From the NCBI GenBank assembly GCA_963850915.1, contig CAWKND010000008.1, positions 159,877-223,876 on the forward strand: a stretch of DNA of 64,000 bases. Reading direction: 5' to 3'. Shown piece after piece: positions 1 through 7,782 of this stretch. A program made the position numbers and the translations under genes. Source of the DNA: CAVTWH01 sp963850915. Lineage in GTDB: Bacteria; Actinomycetota; Actinomycetes; Mycobacteriales; Micromonosporaceae. The notes beneath the pieces were generated by a model, which made no database searches, was not told the origin of the DNA, and saw only the letters and a program-made list of their open reading frames with translations. How positions within the stretch are numbered: position 1 is the stretch's first letter; every line of letters begins with the position of its first letter.

Positions 1-728
1 TGGTCCTGCAGGGCACCCTCGGTGGCCGGGCGCAGCAGTCAGCCCGGAGTACGGCCGGCGCGGGCGTGTTCTGCGCGGCGCTGGCGCCGGTCGTGGGCGT
101 ACCGCTGGGGCTGCTGCTGGTACTCGCCGGCGCACCGGGACAGGTGAGCCGGCTGGCCTGGCTGGCGCTGCCGCTGCTGCCGCTGCTGGTTCTGTTGCGG
201 CCGGCCGTTTTCAACCGGGTACTGGCCGTGGTGCTCCGGCTGGCGCGCCGCCCACCGGTGACGATCTCGTTGTCGCCCAAGGCTTTCGGCCGCGCGATCG
301 GTTGGCAGGTGGCCGCCTGGCTGGCGATCGGGGCACAGACCGGGGTACTCGTCCACGGGGTGGCTGACCACAGCACGGCGCGGTTGACCATCCTCGGTGC
401 CGGAGCCGCTGTGCTCGCCTACTGCGCCGGGATGCTCGCCCTGGTACTCCCCGCCGGGCTCGGCGTCCGCGAGGGTGTGCTGGTCCTGCTGCTCGCGCCC
501 GGGCTGGGTACCGGCCAGGCGGCCGCCGTCGCGGTCTCCTCCCGGCTGCTGCTCATCTGCGCGGATCTGCTGCTCGCGGCGGTTGCCCTGCTGACCGCCG
601 GGCGTACCGGGGCACTGGCAGACGGGTGGAGAGGGCGGACTCGGGCTGGACGAGCGCGATCAGTCCGGTACCCCGACCCGGTGCCCAGCGCTGTACCCGG
701 GCAAACGGAGCGACCGCCAGACGAATGA
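1..728 (+). CDS. Lysylphosphatidylglycerol synthase TM-family (flippase-like) membrane protein, 3' part
   Basis: The reading frame is open to the left edge, so only the C-terminal part is present. It is almost wholly hydrophobic, with about five membrane segments. It has the short GLGVREG motif after a hairpin of helices, which is typical of the LPG-synthase transmembrane/UPF0104 family found in lipid flippases and glycolipid biosynthesis. The last 40 residues are Arg/Pro-rich and look non-conserved. The 3' end overlaps the convergent methyltransferase gene by 176 bp. A lipid or glycolipid role in the cell membrane is inferred from the family and from the glycosyltransferase next door. Confidence 0.7.
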   Translation, partial: VLQGTLGGRAQQSARSTAGAGVFCAALAPVVGVPLGLLLVLAGAPGQVSRLAWLALPLLPLLVLLRPAVFNRVLAVVLRLARRPPVTISLSPKAFGRAIGWQVAAWLAIGAQTGVLVHGVADHSTARLTILGAGAAVLAYCAGMLALVLPAGLGVREGVLVLLLAPGLGTGQAAAVAVSSRLLLICADLLLAAVALLTAGRTGALADGWRGRTRAGRARSVRYPDPVPSAVPGQTERPPDE

Positions 729-1380
729 GTGGACCGGCGAGCTGACCCGGCTGCAACAGCCGCCCGGAGCCCGCGGTACCAGCGGCGTTGTCCTTCTTCT
801 CGGTCGACGCGGCGTCAGCCAGCCGGCGCCGGCTGATCACGTCGCGCCCGGCGTCCAGCAGCCGCCCCAGCGGCCAGCCGTAGTGCCAGATCGCCCGCTC
901 CGGCGCGCCCGCCTCGGCGAGTACCTCGTCGAGCGTGGTCGCGGAGTACCGGCGGTAGTGGCCGACGAGCACATCGGACGGGCCGAAGGCCGCCGGATCG
1001 GCGGGTACCGAGAGCAGCAGGTACCCGCCCGGCTTCACCCGGCGCAGCCAGCGCTGTACCGCCCCGAGATCGTCGGCCAGGTGCTCCAGCACGTCGAAGG
1101 CGCACACCAGGTCGGCCCGCTCGTCGGCGGCCAGTTCGTCATCGGTGCAGTTGAGCAGCCGCCCGCCGGCCGGGATGATCCGCTGTGCGGCACGCTGGTA
1201 GGACCGGGTGTCCGGCTCGATGCCCAGGTAGCTGGCCTGCCGGGCCAGGCGGGTACCGATGGCGCCCTGGCCGCAGCCGATCTCCAGGATGTTCCCGGGG
1301 TTGATCGCCGCGACGACCGGCGCCACCGCGGCCCAGCGCAGCGCGGCTCGCGGCGTGAGCGGTGCCGCGGTGGTACTCAT
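553..1380 (-). CDS. Class I SAM-dependent methyltransferase
   Basis: Encodes 275 aa. The SAM-binding motif I ILEIGCGQGAIG is near residue 33, followed by the acidic end of strand 2 (LGIEPD) and the DVLEHLADD motif typical of UbiE/Methyltransf_11-like enzymes. Its ATG overlaps the stop of the upstream glycosyltransferase in an ATGA, so translation is coupled. It is the last gene of the operon that begins at 6936. It probably methylates the glycosylated product of the pathway, but the acceptor is unknown. The 3' 176 bp overlap the convergent flippase-like gene; the conserved fold ends before that tail, so the exact end matters little for function. Confidence 0.8.
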   Translation of the reverse strand: MSTTAAPLTPRAALRWAAVAPVVAAINPGNILEIGCGQGAIGTRLARQASYLGIEPDTRSYQRAAQRIIPAGGRLLNCTDDELAADERADLVCAFDVLEHLADDLGAVQRWLRRVKPGGYLLLSVPADPAAFGPSDVLVGHYRRYSATTLDEVLAEAGAPERAIWHYGWPLGRLLDAGRDVISRRRLADAASTEKKDNAAGTAGSGRLLQPGQLAGPLIRLAVAPFARVQRWAPGRGTGLIALVQPESALSTRLPVPRYARRSAGQPPRAADPRR

Positions 1381-2558
1381 CGGACCGCCCGCCGGTCCGC
1401 GCCGTGGGCGACGACCGCCCGGCACAGCTCCTCCGTCACGGCGTACCCGGTGAACGACTCGCGCGCCCGCGCCTGGGCAGCCCGGCGCAGCTCGGCGACC
1501 AGCTCCGGCTCGCCGGCCAACCCGCGCAGGGTGGCGGCCAGTGCGCCGGGGTCGCCCGGTGGGACGTACTGCGCGGCGTCGCCGAGCGCGGCCCGCTGCG
1601 GCGGGGTGTCCGAGGTGACGATGGCGCAGCCGGCCGCGGCGCCCTGGAAAACCTTGGTGGGTACCACGCTGCGCCCCTTCCCGGTGTCGCCGAAGATGCC
1701 GAGGCACACGTCGTGCGCGGCGGTGAGCGCCGGCAGTTCGTCGCCGGGTACCCAGTCGAGCCAGCTGATCCGCGCCGGGCCGGCGAGCGACCGGCACTGC
1801 TCGTAGTCCTGGCCCCGCCCGACCAGCGTGAAGCTCACCCGTGGATCGTCGGCCAGTTGAGCGGCTGCCGCAGCGATCACCGGTACCCCCTGGAGTGGCG
1901 TGAACAGCCCGAAGAACAGCACCCGCAGCGGCTCCCCGATGGCCCGGCCGCCGCCGTCCGCCGTGAACCACTCCGCCGTCGCGCCGACCGGTACCACCAC
2001 GTCCACCCGGGCGCGGCGCGGATCGGCGGGCGGCAGCCGGTCCCGGTTGGCCTCGGTGTCCAGTACGACGATGTCGGCTCGGCGTAGTGCGGCCCGGTCC
2101 AGCGCCCGCAGCAGCCACTGGAGCAGCCGGCCGGTGGCCCGGCGGTCGGCGGCCGTACCGGCGGCGGAGACCAGCTGGTCCAGGACGATCAGGCTGCCGG
2201 GGAAGAGCCGGCGGGCCAGCAGTACGTCGAAGTGGCCGAGGTAGCCGACGAGTACCACGTCCGGTACCCGGCCGGCACGAAGTACGGCGCGGGCGCGCCG
2301 GGTCAGCCGGGTCCAGCAGCGCGCCAGGCGGTACCCCAGCTGGGGTACCCGCCAGGGCTGGTGCAGCATCCGTACCCGGGCCGCGGTGGACAGCCCCAGT
2401 GGCTCGTTGAGCTCGACGACCTCGTACCCGTGCGCGCGCACCCCTTCGATCAGTGCCGCCACACGGGGGTGGGCAGCGGTGTCGTAGGTGCCGAACGCCA
2501 ACCAGTACACGCTCGGAGAATACGTGCCGGTCCGGTGCCGCGTCGGGCCGGTCCACAA
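1377..2558 (-). CDS. Glycosyltransferase, GT4-like (GT-B fold)
   Basis: Encodes about 393 aa. The N-terminal half has the YWLAFGTYD strand and a Rossmann-like domain. The C-terminal half has the GT4-type donor site: VLFFGLFTPLQG, then the FQGAAAG and VTSDTPPQRAAL segments that replace the usual E-x7-E loop. The listed start is a TTG at 2558, two bases after the permease stop, with a GGTGG-like ribosome site. A GTG at 2510 immediately before the first conserved strand is an alternative. It probably transfers a sugar from an NDP-sugar in the cytoplasm. The acceptor is unknown. Confidence 0.75.
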   Translation of the reverse strand: MWTGPTRHRTGTYSPSVYWLAFGTYDTAAHPRVAALIEGVRAHGYEVVELNEPLGLSTAARVRMLHQPWRVPQLGYRLARCWTRLTRRARAVLRAGRVPDVVLVGYLGHFDVLLARRLFPGSLIVLDQLVSAAGTAADRRATGRLLQWLLRALDRAALRRADIVVLDTEANRDRLPPADPRRARVDVVVPVGATAEWFTADGGGRAIGEPLRVLFFGLFTPLQGVPVIAAAAAQLADDPRVSFTLVGRGQDYEQCRSLAGPARISWLDWVPGDELPALTAAHDVCLGIFGDTGKGRSVVPTKVFQGAAAGCAIVTSDTPPQRAALGDAAQYVPPGDPGALAATLRGLAGEPELVAELRRAAQARARESFTGYAVTEELCRAVVAHGADRRAVR

Positions 2559-2559
2559 G

Positions 2560-3438
2560 TCAGTCGACCACCCGGCGGGCGAAGGTACGGGTGGCGGCGA
2601 AGCCGACCAGCAGTGCGCCGCCGCCGAGTACGGTCAGGCAGATCCAGGTCGGCAGGTGCGGTATCCCGGGCGTGAGTACCCCGCGCAGCCCCTCGCTCGC
2701 GTAGACCACCGGGTTGACCAGTACCACGACCTGCAGCCAGCGGATGTGGCCGAGCGCCGACCACGGGTAGTAGACGCAGCCGAGCATCGCGGCCGGCAGC
2801 AGCAGGAAGCTGAACATCGAGCCGGTCTTCTGCGGGTCGAGCACGGTACTGAGGAACAGCCCGATCGCGGGCGAGACCAGCGCCGCGCAGAGCAGCATGG
2901 CCACCAGCACCGCCCAGTTGGTGACGTGTACCCGGGGCGGGTGCCCGGGGGCGTGTACGAACAGCGCGATCGGGATCACCGCGAGCCCGGCCATGAGCGA
3001 CTGCAGGGTACCGGCGAGCATCTTCTGCACCGCGATCCCCCACAGCGGCAGCGGCGCCAGTACCCGGTCGGTGATCTCCTTCGCCCAGCCGATCTCGGCG
3101 ACCAGCGGGAAGATGACGGCCATCATGCCGGTCATCACGGTGGCCGTGGCGATCATGCCGGGTACCAGGATGGTGGGCAGGTCGTAGGCGCGCGGTACCG
3201 GATTGCCGCCGCCGAGGTTGGGCAGCACGAAGGCGAACACGAAGACGGTCAGCAGCGGCTGCAGGGTGACCCGGGCCAGCACGGTCGGCCCCTGCCGGCG
3301 CATCACCCGCAGCTCCCGGGCGAACATGGCGCGGAAGGTCACCAGCCCGCTGACCGGCCGCACGGCGGGGCGCGCGGGCCGCGGACCGGGCGCCGGAGCG
3401 AGGCGGGCGGGCGGTGGGCGCAGGGTCAGGTCGGTCAT
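2560..3438 (-). CDS. ABC-2 type transporter permease
   Basis: Encodes 292 aa with six predicted membrane helices after a Pro/Ala-rich cytoplasmic N-terminus, the layout of DrrB/NodJ-type ABC-2 exporters. The start ATG overlaps the ATPase stop (ATGA). The ABC-2 signature region is at the end of the fifth helix (VNPVVYASEGLRG). Together with the upstream ATPase it should form an exporter of a lipid, glycolipid or natural product. Its substrate is presumably the product of the surrounding operon. Confidence 0.85.
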   Translation of the reverse strand: MTDLTLRPPPARLAPAPGPRPARPAVRPVSGLVTFRAMFARELRVMRRQGPTVLARVTLQPLLTVFVFAFVLPNLGGGNPVPRAYDLPTILVPGMIATATVMTGMMAVIFPLVAEIGWAKEITDRVLAPLPLWGIAVQKMLAGTLQSLMAGLAVIPIALFVHAPGHPPRVHVTNWAVLVAMLLCAALVSPAIGLFLSTVLDPQKTGSMFSFLLLPAAMLGCVYYPWSALGHIRWLQVVVLVNPVVYASEGLRGVLTPGIPHLPTWICLTVLGGGALLVGFAATRTFARRVVD

Positions 3439-4373
3439 TCGCGGTACTCCCGTCCGGTCATGGTGAGGAACGCGCGCTCCAGGCTGGGCCGCTGTACCTG
3501 CGCGTCGCAGACCTGCCGGCCGGCCCGGATGCCGGCGGCGACCAGCTCGCCGAGCAGCCCGTCGGGGTCGCGGCTGTGCACCCGCAGGCGGGTACCGGAG
3601 ATCTCGACTTTGGAGACCCCGGGATGGCTGCCGACGCCACGGATCGTCACCGCCGGGCCGTCGTAGTGGACCGTCAGTACCGTCTCGGTACCGGCGGCCG
3701 CGGTCAGCTCGGCGACCGTGCCACAGGCGAGGATCCGGCCGTGGTCGATGATGGCGACCCGGCCGCAGAGCTGCTCCGCCTCTTCCAGGTAGTGCGTGGT
3801 CAGCAGGATGGTCTGGCCGTCGTCGTGCAGCGCGCCGAGGATCTCCCACAGGTTCGCCCGGGTCTGCGGGTCCAGGCCGGCTGTCGGCTCGTCGAGGAAG
3901 AGCACCTCGGGCCGGTGTACCAGGGCACGGCAGATCATCACCCGCTTGGCCTGGCCGCCGGAGAGCTGGTAGACCATCGCCCGGCGGCGCTGGGCCAGCC
4001 CGAAGGCCTCCAGCAGCTCCCCCGCCCGCTGCCGGGCCGCCCGCGCGGAGAGCCCGAAGTAGCGCCCCCGGAACTCGACGTTCTCGGCGACGTTCAGCAG
4101 CCGGTCCAGCGAGTTCTGCTGGCCGACCAGGCCGATGCGGCGCTTGACGGCGACCGGGTGGCGGGCCACGTCGACGCCGTCCAGCTCGGCCCGGCCGCCG
4201 GTCGGCCGGACCAGCGTGGTGAGCATCCCGATGGTGGTCGACTTGCCGGCCCCGTTGGGGCCTAACAGGCCGAAGAACTCACCGCGCCCGACCGCCAGGT
4301 CGATGCCGCGGACGGCTTCCACCACGCCGCCCACGGCGGCGTAGGACTTGGCCAGCTGCTCGGTCCGGATCAT
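3435..4373 (-). CDS. ABC transporter ATP-binding protein (DrrA-type)
   Basis: Encodes 312 aa. Walker A GPNGAGKST is at 38-46, the LSGGQ signature at 137-141, Walker B VLFLDEP at 157-163, and the H-loop in LTTHYLEEAE. A C-terminal extension of about 90 residues after the nucleotide-binding domain is usual for DrrA/NodI exporters. It lies 25 bp after the amide-ligase gene and overlaps the permease start by 4 bp. It powers the ABC-2 exporter at the inner face of the membrane. Confidence 0.9.
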   Translation of the reverse strand: MIRTEQLAKSYAAVGGVVEAVRGIDLAVGRGEFFGLLGPNGAGKSTTIGMLTTLVRPTGGRAELDGVDVARHPVAVKRRIGLVGQQNSLDRLLNVAENVEFRGRYFGLSARAARQRAGELLEAFGLAQRRRAMVYQLSGGQAKRVMICRALVHRPEVLFLDEPTAGLDPQTRANLWEILGALHDDGQTILLTTHYLEEAEQLCGRVAIIDHGRILACGTVAELTAAAGTETVLTVHYDGPAVTIRGVGSHPGVSKVEISGTRLRVHSRDPDGLLGELVAAGIRAGRQVCDAQVQRPSLERAFLTMTGREYRE

Positions 4374-4398
4374 CGCGCTCCTGTCGGTCGACTTCGGC

Positions 4399-6237
4399 TC
4401 ACAACACCAAATCCAGCTGGTACCGGCTGAGCCACTCGTTGAGCCCGAGGATCAACTCCAGCTCCGTCTCCATCCGGTTGAGCGCTGTCGCGGCGGGCTG
4501 CGCCGCGAGTACCGCCTCGACGGCCGGTAGGTGCAGCAGCCCGCGTACCGGTGCGCCCGGATCGGCGAGTACCTCGCGGACGGCCGCGCACAGTACGCCG
4601 TGGTACGCCAGGTTGGCGGCGGTCGGCGTGGCCCGGTGGTCAGTGGTGGGGCCCGTGGCCGGAGCCGGGGCGAGGTCGTGGACGGCTGCCCGGAGCAGGC
4701 TCTTGGGACCGCTGCGTACCTTCGTCGACCAGGGCACGTTGAAGGCGTACCCGGCGAGTTGGTGGTCGGCGAACGGCATCCGGACCCGTACCCCGGCGGC
4801 GGCACTCATCCGGTCGGTACGGTCCAGCACCATCGGCAGGAACCGGGTCAGGTGCAGGTAGTCCAGGACGCGCATCCGGGCGTCGGCCGGGCTGTCCGCC
4901 GGATTGCCCGGCACGCCCGCGATCGCCTGGGCGTACTGATCCGCCCGGTAGCCGGCGAGGTCCAGCTCGGTGGCGAGATCCGGGTGCAGCAGCGCGGCGA
5001 ACCGGTCGTGGCTGTCGATCAGGTCGGTCCACGGGAAGGTACCCGCGTCCGCCGCGCCCGCCTGCGCCCGCGCCCAGGCGTCATGCGCCCAGTAGTAGCC
5101 GCCGAACAGTTCGTCGGCGCCGTCGCCGGAGAGGGCCAGCCCGGTACGCCGCCCCACCTCCTGGAAGATGAGGTACACCGAGGTGTCGAACTCGCCGAGC
5201 GCGGGCGCGGCCCGAGCCCGGAGCGCCGCGCTCCGGATAGCGGGCAGGGTCAGCCGCAGCGGGTTGACGACCGCCTCCCGGTGCTCGGTGGCCAGCGCCC
5301 GGGCCAGTTGCGCGGCACCCTCCTCGTTGGCCGCTTGCGCGGCGGGCCGGTGGCCGGGCATCGCGAAGCGGACCGACAGGGAGCGCAGCGGCGTACCGGT
5401 CCGGTGCCGTACCCCGGGCGCGGCCAGCGCGGCGATGGCGTACGAGTCCAGCCCGGACAGCAGCGCCACCGGCTCCGGCCCGTCCCCGGTCCCCCGGCGT
5501 ACCGCCCCGTCGAGCAGCTCCCGCACGGTACCGGCGGCGCTCCCCTCGTCGGCCGGGTGTTCGGTCGCGGTGAGCCGCCAGTAGCACCGGGCCTGTACGC
5601 CGTCCGGCCGGATCCGTGCCAGGTGGCCCGGGGGTACCTCGTGGATGCCCCGGTACAGGGCGGCACCCGGCGTCTTCCCGAAGGACAGCAGCTCGCGCAG
5701 GCCGGCCAGGTCGACGGCGGGCTCGAGCACACCACTGGCGAGCAGGGCGTCTGGAGTGGAGGCGAACAGCAGCCCGCCCGGTACCGGCGCGTAGTGCAGT
5801 GGCCGCCCGCCGAGCCGGTCGCGGATCAGTACGCACTCCGCTGTGCGGCTGTCCCACACGGCGATCGCGTAGTGGCCGTCCAGCCGCTCGGCCAGCGCGG
5901 TACCCCACTCCAGGTACCCGGCGCGCAGCACCTCTCCGGCGGTACCGGTGGGCAGCCGGTGGCCGCGCTGGCACAGCTGCGCCCGCAGCCGGGCCAGCTC
6001 GCCCAGCTCCCCGTCGTAGACCACGCACACCGGCTCGGCCTCGTCCAGCACTGCTGCGGCGGGGGTTGGCGCGTCCGGGGCCACCGGCTCGCGCTGGGCC
6101 AGCCGGGCGTACCGGCGGCTGTGCGCGACCGTCTCCACCGCGCCCCGGGACCGGATGGCGTCCAGCATCCGGCTGACGACGGCGGATGGCGGGACGGCTG
6201 CGTTGTCGTACCCGATGAGCCCCGCTATCGCCGCCAT
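4399..6237 (-). CDS. Asparagine-synthase-like amide ligase with degenerate glutaminase site
   Basis: Encodes 612 aa, a normal AsnB length. The protein starts MAAIAGLIG where glutamine-dependent enzymes have MCGIAG, so nucleophile Cys2 is Ala. The RGPD and YNGE motifs are also lost (SRGAVE, VYDGE). The synthetase domain keeps SGDGADELFGG at 370-380, but the PPi loop is SGLDS (261-265) instead of SGGxDS, one Gly short. The ATG at 6237 has a GGGAGGG ribosome site just upstream; the in-frame ATG at 6261 has none. Loss of the glutaminase is known in beta-lactam synthetase and lasso cyclases, which use an internal amine. A similar amide-forming role is inferred; the substrate is unknown. Confidence 0.8.
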   Translation of the reverse strand: MAAIAGLIGYDNAAVPPSAVVSRMLDAIRSRGAVETVAHSRRYARLAQREPVAPDAPTPAAAVLDEAEPVCVVYDGELGELARLRAQLCQRGHRLPTGTAGEVLRAGYLEWGTALAERLDGHYAIAVWDSRTAECVLIRDRLGGRPLHYAPVPGGLLFASTPDALLASGVLEPAVDLAGLRELLSFGKTPGAALYRGIHEVPPGHLARIRPDGVQARCYWRLTATEHPADEGSAAGTVRELLDGAVRRGTGDGPEPVALLSGLDSYAIAALAAPGVRHRTGTPLRSLSVRFAMPGHRPAAQAANEEGAAQLARALATEHREAVVNPLRLTLPAIRSAALRARAAPALGEFDTSVYLIFQEVGRRTGLALSGDGADELFGGYYWAHDAWARAQAGAADAGTFPWTDLIDSHDRFAALLHPDLATELDLAGYRADQYAQAIAGVPGNPADSPADARMRVLDYLHLTRFLPMVLDRTDRMSAAAGVRVRMPFADHQLAGYAFNVPWSTKVRSGPKSLLRAAVHDLAPAPATGPTTDHRATPTAANLAYHGVLCAAVREVLADPGAPVRGLLHLPAVEAVLAAQPAATALNRMETELELILGLNEWLSRYQLDLVL

Positions 6238-6303
6238 CCGCACCCTCCCGAGCCGTCCCACCAGGCCGTCGGCCCACCAGGCCGGCCGTTCGAAGCTGTG
6301 TGC

Positions 6304-6936
6304 TCAGCCGAGTTCGGTCACCGCGAACAGCCGGCCGAGGGTGGTGCGCACCTCGTCGAAGCGCTCCCGGGTCAGGTTGTCCGGGTCGGCCCGGCCCTGG
6401 AACAGGGCTTGCAGCCGCGGGATGCGCAGGCTGGCGGAGAGTTCGGCGAGGGAGAAGCAGGGCTCCCCGAAGCTCCGCAGGTGGGCGATGTAGCAGGAGT
6501 TGCGCAGCAGGTACAGCGCGGCCCGGACGAAGGGCACCCGGTTGGCCGCGAAGACGTCCGGCGGGAGGTCGAGCAGCGACAGTTTCAGCTGGTACTCCCG
6601 CCACTTGCCGGCGTAGTTGTCGGCCGGCGGGCGGTACAGGGCCAGCGTCTCGGCGAGTACCCCGCTGGGGTCGGCGAGGATGCGCCCCTCCCGGATCAGC
6701 GACAGCACGTACAGGTCGCCGTGCCGGCTCTGCCGCTGCAGCTCGTGGACCGGGCGTACGGTGACGACCATCAGGCCGCGCGAGTAGTGCGGGCCACCCT
6801 CGTCGACCAGTTGCAGCACGTCGAGGTCGGACTCCTCGGTGAAGTCGCCGCGCACCCGGCTGCCGTAGACCATCACGGCCCGCCACGGACCGGTCAACTG
6901 ACCCAGGATCTCCCCGGCGGCCACCTCGGTGTCCAT
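6304..6936 (-). CDS. Nucleotidyltransferase-fold protein (pol-beta/MNT type)
   Basis: Encodes 210 aa. The N-terminal part carries the pol-beta superfamily motif GSRVRGDFTEESDLDVL (about residues 25-41), a G-S-x10-D-x-D metal site. The C-terminal half is helical and could be HEPN- or substrate-binding-domain-like. The ATG at 6936 is preceded by GGGAGGGG. It is the first gene of the minus-strand operon, 66 bp before the amide ligase. It may adenylylate a small molecule or protein in the pathway, or activate a substrate. It could also be an unrelated MNT-type modifier. No HEPN partner gene is adjacent. Confidence 0.7.
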   Translation of the reverse strand: MDTEVAAGEILGQLTGPWRAVMVYGSRVRGDFTEESDLDVLQLVDEGGPHYSRGLMVVTVRPVHELQRQSRHGDLYVLSLIREGRILADPSGVLAETLALYRPPADNYAGKWREYQLKLSLLDLPPDVFAANRVPFVRAALYLLRNSCYIAHLRSFGEPCFSLAELSASLRIPRLQALFQGRADPDNLTRERFDEVRTTLGRLFAVTELG

Positions 6937-7108
6937 CCGTCCCCTCCCGCGCGGCGACAGTGCGGGCCTCCAGCCGCCCCCGCCGCCCGGAGCCAGTGTG
7001 CGGGAACGGTGATCGACGATCACTCAGGTACCGGTGGAGCGGTTCGCCGCAGCAGGCTCCGGTACCAGACGGTCAGGAATCGAGAAGCACCGGCCACCGG
7101 TGCGCAAA

Positions 7109-7121
7109 TAGCGTTGCTGCC
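7109..7121 (+). promoter_or_regulatory. Leaderless -10 element of the glyoxalase gene
   Basis: TAGCGT (7109-7114) lies exactly 7 nt before the ATG at 7122 and no Shine-Dalgarno sequence is present. This fits transcription starting at the A of the ATG. Confidence 0.55.
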
Positions 7122-7736
7122 ATGACTTCCATCGACTCCATCACCCTCGAGGTGGCCGATCCCACGGCCGCCAAGCACTTCTACAGCACCGCATTCGGCC
7201 TGGACGGTCAGGTACGCGTGCGGGCCTCGGACGCCCCGACGACGGGGTTCCGCGGCTTCACCCTGTCGCTCACCGCCGCGCAGCCGGCCACCGTCAGCGC
7301 CCTCCTGGACGCCGCGCTCGCCGCCGGCGCCACCTCGCTGAAACCGGCCGCCAAGTCGCTGTGGGGCTTCGGCGGCGTCGTACAGGCGCCGGACGGGACG
7401 ATCTGGAAGGTGGCCACCTCGGCGAAGAAGGACACCGGCCCGGCCACCCGCCAGTTCGACGAGATCGTCCTGCTGCTCGGAGTCGCGGATGTGGCCGCCA
7501 GCAAGCGGTACTACGTCGACCACGGCCTCGCTGTCGGTAAGAGCTTCGGCCGCGTGTACGTCGAGTTCGCCGCCCCGTCGAGTCCGGTGAAGCTGGCACT
7601 GTACCGGCACCGCGCACTCGCCAAGGACGCCGGCGTCGCCCCGGACGGCAGCGGATCCCACCGGCTCGCCATAGACAGCGACGCCGAGCCCTTCACCGAC
7701 CCGGACGGGTTCGCCTGGGAAACCGCCGCCCACTGA
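7122..7736 (+). CDS. VOC/glyoxalase-bleomycin resistance family protein
   Basis: Encodes 204 aa with two tandem VOC-type beta-alpha-beta modules, roughly residues 1-105 and 112-204. Both begin with an ITLEV/EIVLLLG strand followed by a KxFY/KRYY helix. Members of this fold bind a divalent metal and act as glyoxalases, dioxygenases or drug-binding proteins; here the reaction cannot be specified. The message appears to be leaderless. The gene converges on the sigma factor gene, with 46 bp between stops. Confidence 0.75.
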   Translation: MTSIDSITLEVADPTAAKHFYSTAFGLDGQVRVRASDAPTTGFRGFTLSLTAAQPATVSALLDAALAAGATSLKPAAKSLWGFGGVVQAPDGTIWKVATSAKKDTGPATRQFDEIVLLLGVADVAASKRYYVDHGLAVGKSFGRVYVEFAAPSSPVKLALYRHRALAKDAGVAPDGSGSHRLAIDSDAEPFTDPDGFAWETAAH

Positions 7737-7782
7737 GCCTGCGCTACCCGGCGCCGCCGCTCCGCAACTGATGCCCGAGGCG

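Noticed and set aside
553..2556. One 667-aa fused protein covering both glycosyltransferase region and methyltransferase
   Set aside because: Only the last 275 residues are a real protein; the first part is the wrong frame of the glycosyltransferase gene, and the methyltransferase has its own ATG in an ATGA overlap.
4399..6237. Lasso peptide cyclase of a complete lasso cluster
   Set aside because: No precursor, RRE/PqqD-like protein or transglutaminase-type protease was found within the operon.
6304..6936. MNT/HEPN toxin-antitoxin pair
   Set aside because: No separate HEPN toxin gene is adjacent, and the gene is embedded in a biosynthetic-looking operon.
4531..7125. 864-codon open frame on the plus strand across the AsnB-like and nucleotidyltransferase genes
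   Set aside because: It is antisense to two clear protein families, has Gln/Arg/Pro-rich composition without motifs, and arises from high G+C content.
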